NCBI RefSeq assembly: GCF_049389645.1
Contig: NZ_CP186540.1
Location: 992,001 to 1,056,000, forward strand
Length of the DNA stretch: 64,000 nucleotides
From: Alkalibacterium sp049389645
GTDB taxonomy: Bacteria > Bacillota > Bacilli > Lactobacillales > Carnobacteriaceae_A
Direction: 5' to 3'
This document shows, in pieces, positions 36,654 to 45,696 of this stretch. The translations under genes and the position numbers were made by a program. The notes under the pieces are model-generated. The model did no database searches. It was not told the origin of the DNA and saw only the letters and a program-made list of their open reading frames with translations. Every line of letters starts with the position of its first letter. The first letter of the stretch is position 1.

Positions 36654-37019
36654 ATGTCTTTAGATGTTTGCAACTGCACGATTATCCACGTTGAAAAAGT
36701 TGAAAAAATAAAAGAAAACCTCAAAGATAAAGATTTCTCAGACATCCAGATATTGAGTAAATGTCTGGCCGACTCGTCACGCATTAAAATGCTTTACGCA
36801 CTGATGACTTTTAAAGAAATGTGTGTCTGTGATTTGGCAGCTGTACTTGGTGCGAGTGACGCTGCAGCCTCCCATCATTTACGCTACCTGAAGCAAAACG
36901 GAATGCTTCAGTCTAGAAGAGACGGGAAAGTTGTCTATTACTCGCTTCTAGATGAGAAAGTGTCCGCTGTCATACGTTCTTTATCGGAACTGGCTGAGAA
37001 CGCGACATTAGAATCTTAA
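36654..37019 (+). CDS. cadC: ArsR/SmtB-family metal repressor CadC
   Basis: 121 residues from ATG 36654 (GAGAGGTGTCC upstream); a TTG 21 bp earlier would start inside the operator. Cys6 and Cys8 in VCNC at the N-terminus and Cys57/Cys59 in MCVCDL form the four-thiolate Cd/Pb site known from staphylococcal CadC. Helix-turn-helix SDAAASHHLRYLKQNG follows. Metal binding releases the operator. The cadD gene starts 15 bp after its stop. Confidence 0.93.
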   Translation: MSLDVCNCTIIHVEKVEKIKENLKDKDFSDIQILSKCLADSSRIKMLYALMTFKEMCVCDLAAVLGASDAAASHHLRYLKQNGMLQSRRDGKVVYYSLLDEKVSAVIRSLSELAENATLES

Positions 37020-37034
37020 TTGGAGGAACGTTTC

Positions 37035-37652
37035 ATGATACAAACCATTTTTTCGGCCATAGCCGTTTATATTTCCACCAGCATTGATTATTTATTTATT
37101 TTGCTGATCATTTTTTCTCAAAGTCACACCAAAAAAGGCATCACCCATATCTATTGGGGCCAGTATCTCGGTACGGGCATTTTAGTGGCCGTAAGTTTGT
37201 TTGCCGCCTATGTCTTGAATTTGATCCCTCAAGATTGGATCATTGGCTTCCTTGGACTTGTTCCCATTTACTTGGGGATCCGGGCGGCTCTAAACGGAGA
37301 AGACGAAGAGAATGAGGAAGAAGTCGTCGAAAAAATTAGCTCTCGAGAATCCAATCGTTTATTTTGGACTGTAGCATTGATCACGATTGCTTCAGGTGGC
37401 GACAACTTAGGGATTTACATTCCATACTTTGCTTCTCTTTCTACTTCAGAAATAATCATTGCCTTAGCCGTATTTATTCCATCTGTTTCACTTCTCTGCT
37501 ACATCAGTTACCGACTGGCAAAGATATCTTTTGTGTCTGAGACATTAGAAAGATATGAACGATTAATTGTTCCTATCGTATTCATCGGTCTGGGATTTTT
37601 TATCATGCTGGAAAACGGTACTATCCAGACCCTCTTCTATCTGATCAACTAA
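37035..37652 (+). CDS. cadD: Cadmium resistance transporter CadD
   Basis: 205 residues with five to six membrane helices. The N-terminal SAIAVYISTSIDYLFIL and the central ASGGDNLGIYIPYF are typical of CadD. TGGAGGAACG supports ATG 37035. Exports Cd and possibly Zn or cationic compounds under CadC control. Confidence 0.93.
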   Translation: MIQTIFSAIAVYISTSIDYLFILLIIFSQSHTKKGITHIYWGQYLGTGILVAVSLFAAYVLNLIPQDWIIGFLGLVPIYLGIRAALNGEDEENEEEVVEKISSRESNRLFWTVALITIASGGDNLGIYIPYFASLSTSEIIIALAVFIPSVSLLCYISYRLAKISFVSETLERYERLIVPIVFIGLGFFIMLENGTIQTLFYLIN

Positions 37653-37664
37653 ATTCAAACTAAA

Positions 37665-37704
37665 GAAGGCCACTGAGACTGTTTTTACAGTCCTAGTGGC
37701 CTTC
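37665..37704. terminator. Bidirectional terminator between cadD and P1B ATPase
   Basis: GAAGGCCACT/AGTGGCCTTC with inner GACTG/CAGTC pairs. Confidence 0.85.
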
Positions 37705-37725
37705 CTATTATTATATGCCGTTAAA

Positions 37726-39615
37726 TCAGTCTCCAACACTTTGCGCTTTAACAGACTGATAGGAAGTGTCCGCTTCCTCCATGGCAGGTTTCGAACCGAT
37801 CAAGCGCAGTCCGTTCAAAATAACGAGTATCGTTGATCCTTCATGGAACAGAACAGCCAGCGGTAGTCCGAGAACACCAAAAAGGTTAAGAACAATTAAT
37901 GTCACGATCACGCTGATAGAGAAAAAGACATTCTGGAAAATAATGGTGTTCAGTCTCTTACTCAACTTGTAACTATAAAATAATTTAGACAAATCATTCT
38001 TGACGACAACGACATCGGAAGATTCCATCGCGACAGAAGAACCACTCCCCATCGCAATACCAATATCTGCGTTCGCTAAAGCCGGCGCATCATTGATTCC
38101 GTCCCCAATCATTCCCACGACTTCCTCTTTGTTCTGACTCTGCAAGACGAAATCGATCTTGTGTTCGGGCAGCATGGACGCTTTATAGTGATCGACCCCG
38201 ACAACTTTTGCTACATTGGCCGTCACTTCTTCATTGTCTCCCGTTAAGAGTGTGACTTTAATTCCTTCTTTCTGGAACTTAGCCACCGCCTCAGCGGACT
38301 GGGTACGTATCTGATCACTGAGTGAAAAGTAACCGACAACCTCGTTATCCTGCGCTGCCAGGATAATAGTATTGCCTTTCTGGAAGTATTTCTGGAAATG
38401 ATCATACTTCTCGTAATCACTGAAAGCTTTTGGTTTCCCGACACGTATACTGCCTTTTTGAATACCGGAACCGGCAATTTCATTTATGGCCTCTTCATGA
38501 TTGACAGTACTCAAATCAATCTCTTTGAACGCCGAAACAATGGCCCGGGCAATCGGATGGCTGGACTGTTGCTCCATATAAATAATTTCTTTCAAGACGG
38601 TATCCGGTACGCTGTAATCATCAACTTTGAATTCACCGTATGTCAGTGTGCCTGTTTTATCTGTATATAAGGTATCCATCGTACTCAAGGCTTCCATTGC
38701 GGCACCACCTTTAAACAAGATACCATTTTTCGCCCCATTGCTGATTGCGCTTAACGTTGCCGGTGTGGCAGAAGCGACTAATGCGCATGGACTGGCGACG
38801 GTCAAAAAGACCATGCCTCGGTAGAAAGCATCCTCGAAGGGAACATTCATCACCGAATATAGAATGAAGATAAAGACCGGAACGATGACCAGTACGGAGA
38901 TTACATACTTGCTTTCAATGCGGTCAATAAACTTGGAAATACGGGACGGTCTGCTCTGGGCCTCCTCAACCATTCGAATAATATTTGAAAAGACTGTTTC
39001 GTCATTCGATTTGTTCACTTCTAAATGGAAAACATTGCCTTCATTGATCGTTCCCGCAAACGCTTCGTCTTTTTTATTTTTTTCTACTGGAATGGCTTCC
39101 CCCGTCAAAGCCGCTTCATTGACTACGGCTTTCCGATCAATGATTCCGTCAATTGGAATCTGTGCACCTTTTGTGACAACGACCGTATCGCCAATTTCCA
39201 GCTCTTGCGTTGGAACGGTAACGACTTCTCCGTTTTCCTTCAATACCTGAGCCGTTTCCGGTACTTGAGCCATCAATTCAGAGATCGCACTTGTCGACTT
39301 ATTGTTTGCGTAGTCTTCCAGTGCTTCGGACGTTGCAAAGATTAACAGCAGCGCAGCTCCTTCAGACTCGTAATTAATAATAACTGCGCCGACTGCAGCT
39401 AAAATCATCAGCAAATCAACGTTTGGCGACTTTTCTCTAATCGTTTCAACGACAGCATCTTTTGCCGCATAGAAGCCCAGAAAAAATATCGCGGCATAAA
39501 ACAGCCCTGTACTGTATCCGTCGTTAATGGACATAAAGACAAATCCCAGTGCTGTGAATAAAATACCTATAATTAAGAACTGCCCCTGTCTGCTTTTTGT
39601 TAAATAATTTATCAT
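37726..39615 (-). CDS. P1B-4-type metal-efflux ATPase under NiCo riboswitch
   Basis: 629 residues with no N-terminal HMA domain. Ion-path motif SPCALVAS in place of CPC, phosphorylation site DKTGTLT, HP motif SSHPIARAI, hinge GDGINDAPALANAD and the C-terminal HEGSTILVILNGLRL mark the P1B-4 subgroup (Co, Fe, Zn exporters such as PfeT/ZosA, CtpD, CoaT). A NiCo-class riboswitch precedes it, which favours Co, Ni or Fe(II) as substrate. AAGAAGGG lies before the ATG. Confidence 0.93.
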   Translation of the reverse strand: MINYLTKSRQGQFLIIGILFTALGFVFMSINDGYSTGLFYAAIFFLGFYAAKDAVVETIREKSPNVDLLMILAAVGAVIINYESEGAALLLIFATSEALEDYANNKSTSAISELMAQVPETAQVLKENGEVVTVPTQELEIGDTVVVTKGAQIPIDGIIDRKAVVNEAALTGEAIPVEKNKKDEAFAGTINEGNVFHLEVNKSNDETVFSNIIRMVEEAQSRPSRISKFIDRIESKYVISVLVIVPVFIFILYSVMNVPFEDAFYRGMVFLTVASPCALVASATPATLSAISNGAKNGILFKGGAAMEALSTMDTLYTDKTGTLTYGEFKVDDYSVPDTVLKEIIYMEQQSSHPIARAIVSAFKEIDLSTVNHEEAINEIAGSGIQKGSIRVGKPKAFSDYEKYDHFQKYFQKGNTIILAAQDNEVVGYFSLSDQIRTQSAEAVAKFQKEGIKVTLLTGDNEEVTANVAKVVGVDHYKASMLPEHKIDFVLQSQNKEEVVGMIGDGINDAPALANADIGIAMGSGSSVAMESSDVVVVKNDLSKLFYSYKLSKRLNTIIFQNVFFSISVIVTLIVLNLFGVLGLPLAVLFHEGSTILVILNGLRLIGSKPAMEEADTSYQSVKAQSVGD

Positions 39616-39721
39616 TTCAAAACCCTTCTTTCATTTTATTATAGCTGAAACTGCTTTAATGAACACATGATGGAATGCGAGATACTCTGTCGTTTCCCTC
39701 CTTTTTTAAACAATCACAATA

Positions 39722-39880
39722 AAAAAAGGACATACCCGTAGAACAGAATTAACTGTCCCACAGATATGTCCTAAGATATACATATTCTGCTGCTGCAAAG
39801 ATTGCAGCCCGGCCGCATGAACCGTTTAATGCGTTCACCGCCTGTTCAAATCACATTCAATATACTAATTGATATTCAAT
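39722..39880 (-). ncRNA. NiCo (czcD) riboswitch with terminator
   Basis: Read leftwards the leader contains AACAGGC, a hairpin (GUGAACG...CGGUUCAU), GCGGCCGGGCUGC, a second hairpin ending GCAGCAGCAGA, and after a third arm UCUGUGGGACAGUU. These are the conserved junction elements of the NiCo four-way-junction aptamer. GGACAUA within the last arm can instead pair with UAUGUCC followed by seven U (39729-39722), an intrinsic terminator, so metal binding should switch transcription on. Confidence 0.93.
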
Positions 39881-39953
39881 GCGCTCATATTCAGTTTTTA
39901 AAGTGATGATTTTTTTACTCATAAATTTCTGTTCGTCTTGTGAAGATGTTATC

Positions 39954-39982
39954 ATAATAGCACATTTTTTTTTAGTGGTCAA
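39954..39982 (-). promoter_or_regulatory. Promoter of riboswitch-ATPase transcript
   Basis: TTGACC (39982-39977), exactly 17 bp, TATTAT (39959-39954). It would start the mRNA near 39947 and give a leader of about 330 nt holding the riboswitch. Confidence 0.75.
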
Positions 39983-40034
39983 GCTATTACTTACAAAAAA
40001 ATAGTAAAAACCACATTAAACAAGCATCTTTCTC

Positions 40035-40739
40035 TTAGAAAAGGACTTGAATAACCTCGATGGCAAACGGAGCCAAAATGACAATAATGATCCCTGTCAA
40101 AATGATAGATAAACCGGACATTGCCGCCTGGACGTCACCAAGTTCAATGGCTTTTGCCGTTCCCATTGCATGCGCACTCGACCCTAACGCAACGCCTTGA
40201 GCTACAGGATCAGTAATTTTAAGTAAAGCAAAAACAGGTGGTCCTACAATCGTTCCAAGGACACCGGTGAAAACGACGATCGCGACGGTCAAAGATACGA
40301 TCCCGCCCATCGAGTCCGAAACGCCTAAAGCAATGGCTGTGGTTACGGATTTAGGGAATAACGTCGCCACCATATCCGGATTGAATTGGAAGAAAAGACT
40401 GACCATGATCAAAATGATCGTGTGGAAAACGACCCCTAAAGCTATCCCGGATAAAATCGCCGTATAGTACTTTTTCAGGTAACCAAAGTTCTTTTCCAGT
40501 TTGATTGCTAAAGCCACTGTAGCTGGTGTGATCCACAAATTGATGAACCGGCCACCTACATTATAGGATCCATAAGGAATATCCGCTATAAGCAGCAATA
40601 AGATGATACCGACAATAGCAAAGACGAGTGGCGTAAATATTGGAATAGGCCAGCGCTTGTGCAGCACGGTTCCTAGCAGAAAAAAAGAAAAGGATACAAT
40701 AATACCAAAGTAAGGGTTGATTGAAAGTGTTTCTAGCAT
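40035..40739 (-). CDS. lrgB: LrgB/CidB-family membrane protein
   Basis: 234 residues with seven to eight helices. Signature stretches WITPATVALAIKLEKNF, PKSVTTAIA and SSAHAMGTAKAIELG are those of the LrgB family, now linked to pyruvate uptake/export together with LrgA. Its ATG lies one base after the lrgA stop. Confidence 0.94.
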   Translation of the reverse strand: MLETLSINPYFGIIVSFSFFLLGTVLHKRWPIPIFTPLVFAIVGIILLLLIADIPYGSYNVGGRFINLWITPATVALAIKLEKNFGYLKKYYTAILSGIALGVVFHTIILIMVSLFFQFNPDMVATLFPKSVTTAIALGVSDSMGGIVSLTVAIVVFTGVLGTIVGPPVFALLKITDPVAQGVALGSSAHAMGTAKAIELGDVQAAMSGLSIILTGIIIVILAPFAIEVIQVLF

Positions 40740-40740
40740 G

Positions 40741-41118
40741 CTATGTCATCTCCTTACTGTCTTTTGATAAGGCTTCTGCTTTTCTTTTCATAAACTGCAC
40801 CACTAAACCGACAAATCCGAGCATCAATGTGGTTGTAACCACGATAGTTAAAAGCAGCTGCCACCAGACATCTCCTAATATACTGAAGTTAGTCATCAAG
40901 CCTACGCCTGCAGGTACAAAGAAGATAGCCATGTTGTCAGTTAGAAAATTTCCGACTTCTTCTACTTGATTCAATTTAAGCCATTTAAAATGTAATGCGA
41001 CAAAGAGCAGAACCATGCCGATCACACTGCCCGGGACTGCGACGGGACTGATGAGCGATAGAAATTCTCCGATGAAAGAAAATAATAAAATCCAAAAAAG
41101 TTGTTTCAGCTGTTTCAC
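40741..41118 (-). CDS. lrgA: CidA/LrgA-family membrane protein
   Basis: 125 residues, four helices, GTG start behind AGGAGGAAACTA. PVAVPGSVIGMVLLFVAL and FFVPAGVGLM are family signatures. Holin-like partner of LrgB; pair affects pyruvate transport and autolysis in other Firmicutes. No LytTR regulator or matching operator was found next to it. Confidence 0.93.
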   Translation of the reverse strand: MKQLKQLFWILLFSFIGEFLSLISPVAVPGSVIGMVLLFVALHFKWLKLNQVEEVGNFLTDNMAIFFVPAGVGLMTNFSILGDVWWQLLLTIVVTTTLMLGFVGLVVQFMKRKAEALSKDSKEMT

Positions 41119-41194
41119 ACTAGTTTCCTCCTAAATATTGTTCCGCTCTATTTTAAATGAAAACACCCAACTTTGAAAGTCTTTCACAAAATAA

Positions 41195-41224
41195 AAACGC
41201 CTTCTCAATTTTTTGAGAAAGCGC
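41195..41224 (-). terminator. Terminator of the ccdA-tlpA operon
   Basis: CGCCTTCTCAA and TTGAGAAAGCG pair around a T-rich loop, 10 bp after the TlpA stop. Confidence 0.7.
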
Positions 41225-41233
41225 CAGATACGA

Positions 41234-41902
41234 TTATTCGATCATTGAAAATTTTGCTTCCAAGATGTCTTTCGTTACGGGACCTACCACACGTTCATAA
41301 ATGACGCCGTTACTGCCGATAAAGTAGGAGGTCGGTAAGGATTCCACGCGATACAAGTCCGTGATATCTGTTGGAGCATATACATTCGTAAAGGTTAAAC
41401 CGAACTCTTCAACAAACACCGGTACGTTTTCCGGATTGCTTTCAGAAGAAATGACGTTGACCCCTAGAACTACCACGTCATCCTGTTCTTCATGAAATTC
41501 CTGCAAGTGAGGCATTTCCACTCGACAGGGCGGACACCAGCTGGCCCAGAAATTCAGGAAAACTTTTTGACCTCTATAGTCCGATAACTGGACGGTATTT
41601 CCATCCATATCTTCCAACTGAAAATCATACGCCGTATTCCCTGGATTCAAGCCAAATTCTACCATCGAACCCGTTTCATTCTCGCTGTTTTGAGCGGCTA
41701 ATTCATACATCAGGGCTTCAATTTCTTCTTCAGACATGTCTTCCAGATCCATTTCTGCATCCAATTCTTCCTGTACGCCCATTTCATTCTGCACAGATGC
41801 CTGCTCTCTTACTTCCTGTTCCCGGTTCAACCCGGCAACAAAATCAAAAATCACAAAAGCCAGCATGACGGCAATGACCGCCCATAATCCTTTTTTTATC
41901 AT
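41234..41902 (-). CDS. Membrane-anchored TlpA-type thioredoxin
   Basis: 222 residues. One N-terminal anchor (about 6-24), a strongly acidic linker (about 28-70), then a thioredoxin fold with active site WCPPC near 121 and cis-Pro in ESLPTSYF. Extracytoplasmic thiol reductant, presumably recharged by CcdA encoded upstream (10-bp gap). Target could be cytochrome maturation, surface thiols or metalloproteins. Confidence 0.92.
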   Translation of the reverse strand: MIKKGLWAVIAVMLAFVIFDFVAGLNREQEVREQASVQNEMGVQEELDAEMDLEDMSEEEIEALMYELAAQNSENETGSMVEFGLNPGNTAYDFQLEDMDGNTVQLSDYRGQKVFLNFWASWCPPCRVEMPHLQEFHEEQDDVVVLGVNVISSESNPENVPVFVEEFGLTFTNVYAPTDITDLYRVESLPTSYFIGSNGVIYERVVGPVTKDILEAKFSMIE

Positions 41903-41912
41903 ACAAACGCTC

Positions 41913-42650
41913 CTATCCTAGTAACTCGAATGGTGTGCCTTCTAACCACTGGGCGATCCATTCTGATAATATTTCGAGTGTGCCGGTGAAAAGGAGAATA
42001 CCCATGACGATCATGAGTATGCCACCAATTTTCATCCATTTCTGACTGTGCTTCATCACGTTATCCATTTTCCCGATAAAGAAAGAAACCAGCAAGAATG
42101 GAAGCGCAAATCCGATGATATAAAGTGTTAAATAAAGTGCCGGTGGTGTCCCGGTTGAAACACCGATCAGAAGAATCGATGAGAAAATCGGTCCAATACA
42201 AGGCGTCCAGCCCGCCGCAAAGCCTAAGCCTATGAGAAAACTTGATAAAAAGCTGGTTGTCCTTTTGCCGGTCATTTTGCGAGTATCTTTCAGTAGTGCC
42301 GGAATTTGGATCCATTCAGCGGTAACTAACCCCATCACAATGATCAGTAATCCCGCAATCCTTTGCAAGAGACGACTGGTCGATCCGGTCAAAAGTTGAC
42401 TGAAGAATCCGCCTAAGTAACTGATACTCAATCCTAAACTCACATAAACCACGGAGACTCCCAGTAAGAAAAGCAATGAGTGCACCATGACTGTTTTTTT
42501 GAAAGCAATCGTCTGATTCTCTTTAACTTCTTTGACACTTTTACCCGTGATATAAGACAAGTATAAAGGTAAAAGCGGTAGCGTACACGGTGAGAAAAAT
42601 GACAACCCGCCTGCAGCAAAAGCTAATAGAGCGGTTAGCTCTGTTTCGAT
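41913..42650 (-). CDS. ccdA: CcdA-type thiol-electron transporter with apparent ATC start
   Basis: 245 residues, six helices, cysteine pairs in FFSPCTLPLLPLYLSY and AGWTPCIGPI. A TTG at 42605 would cut off most of helix 1; the conserved N-terminus IETELTALLAFAAGG reads upstream only to ATC at 42650, which has AAGGAGGG 7 nt before it, while no ATG, GTG or TTG is in frame there. So either ATC is the start or the base is a sequence error. Overlaps the upstream gene by 16 bp. Passes electrons across the membrane to the TlpA protein. Confidence 0.85.
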   Translation of the reverse strand: METELTALLAFAAGGLSFFSPCTLPLLPLYLSYITGKSVKEVKENQTIAFKKTVMVHSLLFLLGVSVVYVSLGLSISYLGGFFSQLLTGSTSRLLQRIAGLLIIVMGLVTAEWIQIPALLKDTRKMTGKRTTSFLSSFLIGLGFAAGWTPCIGPIFSSILLIGVSTGTPPALYLTLYIIGFALPFLLVSFFIGKMDNVMKHSQKWMKIGGILMIVMGILLFTGTLEILSEWIAQWLEGTPFELLG

Positions 42651-43276
42651 GGTAAAACCCTCCTTTTATAACCCAATAGCAAGCCGCTGAACATTAAAAA
42701 CAGTGACAATATGGCTAAAGGTGAAAATGCAAAATTGAAATAAATAACTGAACGCGTGCCCATGATCAGTAGATGCAATGCCCCGAATCCCAATAAAACT
42801 AAGAGAGGCGAGACCTTTCTAGTCAACGGCGTGAACGTCAACGACACCAGTAAACTAATGAAAAGTAAAATGAATAAAAGGGCATTTACTGACGTGTAGC
42901 GGTAATACATGTAGGCATGATTCACTAAGCCTATTGTGGTCACCAACTTGGCCACACTCTTCGCTTTCGTTTTATCTGTCCATAGTTTTTCACCATAGAG
43001 ATAACTTCCGTATATCAAAACACCCAGCGTCGCAATCCAAACCACATTCGATGAGAACAGCAGGATCCGATAAGGCACTTGAATAATTTCATTAAAATTT
43101 AGCAGTGCATTGATCCCAAATAAGGCCATGACAAAATAAAAAACGTTATCCATAAATATGGAAGCAACACTTTTTTTCACCCCAGTCGACTCATCTGATA
43201 AACCAAACCAAACACCGACACCGATCATTAAAGTGACGATAGCAGTGAACATCGGGTTGGCTATTATATTTTCCAC
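42635..43276 (-). CDS. Six-helix membrane protein of the ccdA operon
   Basis: 213 residues from GTG 43276 (AGGAGAGTT upstream). Six or seven hydrophobic segments, no cysteine pair, basic end KRRVLPSK whose codons contain the ccdA ribosome binding site. I do not recognise the family. Tight coupling to ccdA and the TlpA gene suggests a part in membrane thiol-redox or metal handling. Confidence 0.7.
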   Translation of the reverse strand: MENIIANPMFTAIVTLMIGVGVWFGLSDESTGVKKSVASIFMDNVFYFVMALFGINALLNFNEIIQVPYRILLFSSNVVWIATLGVLIYGSYLYGEKLWTDKTKAKSVAKLVTTIGLVNHAYMYYRYTSVNALLFILLFISLLVSLTFTPLTRKVSPLLVLLGFGALHLLIMGTRSVIYFNFAFSPLAILSLFLMFSGLLLGYKRRVLPSKQS

Positions 43277-43399
43277 ATTAACTCTCCTAACTCTATATAC
43301 CTAAAAGGGTACTCCCTGGTAATAATCGTTATAATTATTGATAAATTGGTCCATTTCCAATCTTTTGACATTGTTTACTGCGGCCACAAATCTTTTTAT

Positions 43400-43411
43400 A
43401 CCCCTAGGGGT
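43400..43411. promoter_or_regulatory. CsoR/CstR-like operator
   Basis: ACCCCTAGGGGT, a perfect palindrome flanked by TAT and TTA, matches the form of CsoR/CstR-family sites known from copper or persulfide control. It lies 124 bp upstream of the first gene of the ccdA operon. No CsoR gene is in the window. Confidence 0.5.
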
Positions 43412-43550
43412 TTACTTATACTAGCTTACACATATTTTAACTATGAGTCAACTCCGATGCTAGGCGCAGACGTGAAAGTATATTGAACATTTAGTGACTA
43501 TTTAGTCAGATAGAAAAAACATTTTCTTTTCAAATTGATTGTTAAAACGC

Positions 43551-43574
43551 AAAAAAAGCACCCCGCTTTTGCAG
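43551..43574 (-). terminator. Terminator after CPG-type ATPase
   Basis: GCAAAAGC/GCTTTTTTTGC with loop GGGGT on the minus strand, followed by a T run, 20 bp past the ATPase stop. The remaining 43277-43550 is intergenic and carries only the CsoR-like site. Confidence 0.65.
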
Positions 43575-43593
43575 AATGCCTTCTAAAGAATTG

Positions 43594-45486
43594 TTAAGCT
43601 GTTTTTACGTTTTTAACTTCCACTGATTTTTCACTTTCACTTAAACGATATTTGAGTAAACGCATAGCGTTGAAGATGACTACAAGGATGCTCCCTTCGT
43701 GAACCAGCATGCCGATGGACATGTTCATCCACTCACTGAAAAAGACACTGGCCAGCAAAACCAAGACCACACCAACAGCAATCACGATATTCTGGATCAT
43801 ATTATTCGCTGTCGCTTTGACCAACCCTAACGCATGCGGTAGTCGACTGAAATCAGAATTCATCAGGACCACATCCGATGTTTCGATCGCCACGTCTGTT
43901 CCGCTACCCATCGCAATCCCTATATCAGCTAAAGCCAAGGATGGACTGTCATTCACACCATCCCCAACAAAGGCTACGATTTGCCCCGATTCTTGTAATT
44001 TGCCAATATATGCAGATTTGTCTTCCGGCAGCATGTGTCCGTGGGCCTCTGTCAGTCCCAACTCACTGGCGACGGCATCAACAGTCCCTTGATTGTCACC
44101 TGACAAGACTACTAGATTTTTCACCCCTAATGCTTTCAATTTCTGAAGGTCAACTTTCACTCCCGGCCTTACTTGATCACGAACACCCATCAGTACACTG
44201 AGCTCCCCGTCGATAGCTGTGAGGACCAGTGAATTCCCATTCTTTTCAAAGGTCTCAACATCGTGTTTGGTGCCTGCATCAAGCTTTACGCCTTCTTTGT
44301 CCATCAATGCCACGTTACCTACAGCGACCCGGTGACCGTTGACCTTTGCCACAATACCGCCGCCCTTGACCACTTCAGTCTCTTCGACTGGGAAAAGACG
44401 TGTTGCCTTAACTTCCTGCAGTAAAGCTTTCGCCAGCGGGTGATCTGATTCAGCTTCTACACTGGCCAGATAATTGAGTGCTTCTTCTGTATTCCTTCCA
44501 TAAATTTCTGTTTCAGCAACTGTTGGATTCCCCACAGTCAGCGTACCTGTTTTGTCAAAGACGATCGTATCCACCCGGCTAAAGTCATGGATCACTTCAC
44601 TGCCTTTGAGCAACACTCCGTGACGTGCCCCGTTTCCGATACCGGCCACATTCGACACGGGCACACCGATAACCAGGGCCCCCGGACAGCCTAAGACCAG
44701 GATCGTAATCGCCAGTTCAACGTTTTGACTGATCAACCAGACGATAACCGACAATATCAAGATGGCTGGTGTGTAATATTTTGAGAAACGGTCAATAAAT
44801 CGTTCTGCTTCGGATTTGGAATCCTGCGCTTCTTCCACCAGTTCAATGATTTTTCCAAAAGTCGTGTCTTCTCCCACACGGTCAGCCTGAATCTGAATCG
44901 TGCCATTTTCTAAAATAGTGCCGGCATACACTTCCGATCCCACTGATTTCGTTACAGGAACGGATTCGCCGGTGATGCTTGCTTCATCGATATACCCTTC
45001 ACCTATCAAGACCGTGCCATCCACCGGGACCTTTGCGCCGGTTTTAACGAGGAGAACATCGCCTTCATTTACTGTGTCCACATCGACTTCTTCAAACTCG
45101 CCGCTTTTTAGGCGTACAAGTGCACTTTCCGGAGCCATCTCTGTCAATTCTTTGATTGCCGAACGTGTCTGATTCAGTGTTCGCTGCTCTAAATAATGAC
45201 CAAACAGGAACAAGAACGTGACGATAGCCGACTCTTCATAGTTCTGAATGAGCAGCGCACCAATGACTGCGATGGTCACCAGAACATCGATACTTATGAC
45301 TTTCACCTTTAAGGCTTGATACGATTGGATCGCTATCGGCGCGACCCCAATCACTGACGCGATGATGAGTGACCCTTCCAGCAGCATGATATTTCCCAGC
45401 ACGAAACGACTGAAAAACCCAATGACGATCAGTGATCCACTTATCAATGTGATTATCTTTTTCTGGTTCAATATAAATTTTTGCAT
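43594..45486 (-). CDS. P-type metal ATPase with CPG motif, Fnr-controlled
   Basis: 630 residues, no HMA domain. The membrane ion motif reads LGCPGALVIG, so the second Cys of CPC is Gly. DKTGTLT, DHPLAKAL, GDGVNDSPSLALAD and HEGSILVVIFNAMRL complete the set. This CPG variant is common in lactic acid bacteria; the metal is not settled (Zn, Cd, Fe or Cu are possible). An Fnr box sits at the class II position of its promoter, tying it to oxygen or redox state. Confidence 0.9.
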   Translation of the reverse strand: MQKFILNQKKIITLISGSLIVIGFFSRFVLGNIMLLEGSLIIASVIGVAPIAIQSYQALKVKVISIDVLVTIAVIGALLIQNYEESAIVTFLFLFGHYLEQRTLNQTRSAIKELTEMAPESALVRLKSGEFEEVDVDTVNEGDVLLVKTGAKVPVDGTVLIGEGYIDEASITGESVPVTKSVGSEVYAGTILENGTIQIQADRVGEDTTFGKIIELVEEAQDSKSEAERFIDRFSKYYTPAILILSVIVWLISQNVELAITILVLGCPGALVIGVPVSNVAGIGNGARHGVLLKGSEVIHDFSRVDTIVFDKTGTLTVGNPTVAETEIYGRNTEEALNYLASVEAESDHPLAKALLQEVKATRLFPVEETEVVKGGGIVAKVNGHRVAVGNVALMDKEGVKLDAGTKHDVETFEKNGNSLVLTAIDGELSVLMGVRDQVRPGVKVDLQKLKALGVKNLVVLSGDNQGTVDAVASELGLTEAHGHMLPEDKSAYIGKLQESGQIVAFVGDGVNDSPSLALADIGIAMGSGTDVAIETSDVVLMNSDFSRLPHALGLVKATANNMIQNIVIAVGVVLVLLASVFFSEWMNMSIGMLVHEGSILVVIFNAMRLLKYRLSESEKSVEVKNVKTA

Positions 45487-45522
45487 GCCTTTTCCTCTTC
45501 TCTCTTACTTGACGTTAACTTA

Positions 45523-45564
45523 AGTATAATGGGTTTTATTTCAATTAGAATTGATTGCGATCAA
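45523..45564 (-). promoter_or_regulatory. Class II Fnr-dependent promoter of CPG ATPase
   Basis: Fnr box TTGAT-N4-ATCAA at 45564-45551, then exactly 22 bp, then -10 TATACT (45528-45523). This centres the box at -41.5, the class II activator position. No good -35 box is present. Confidence 0.85.
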
Positions 45565-45696
45565 GTTTTTGGGTGAAGTCAGCAGTTTTATTGAATGCTG
45601 ATATATTCTGAATCGAACATACGGATGTTAAGCGCTTAACTTGTCGTGATCATAAAAAAGTATCTAACTATTAACCTTTCCAGGTTGAATTTAAGT

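Noticed and set aside
39722..39880. T-box leader
   Set aside because: No specifier loop or UGGN-type T-box sequence; all conserved blocks match the NiCo aptamer instead.
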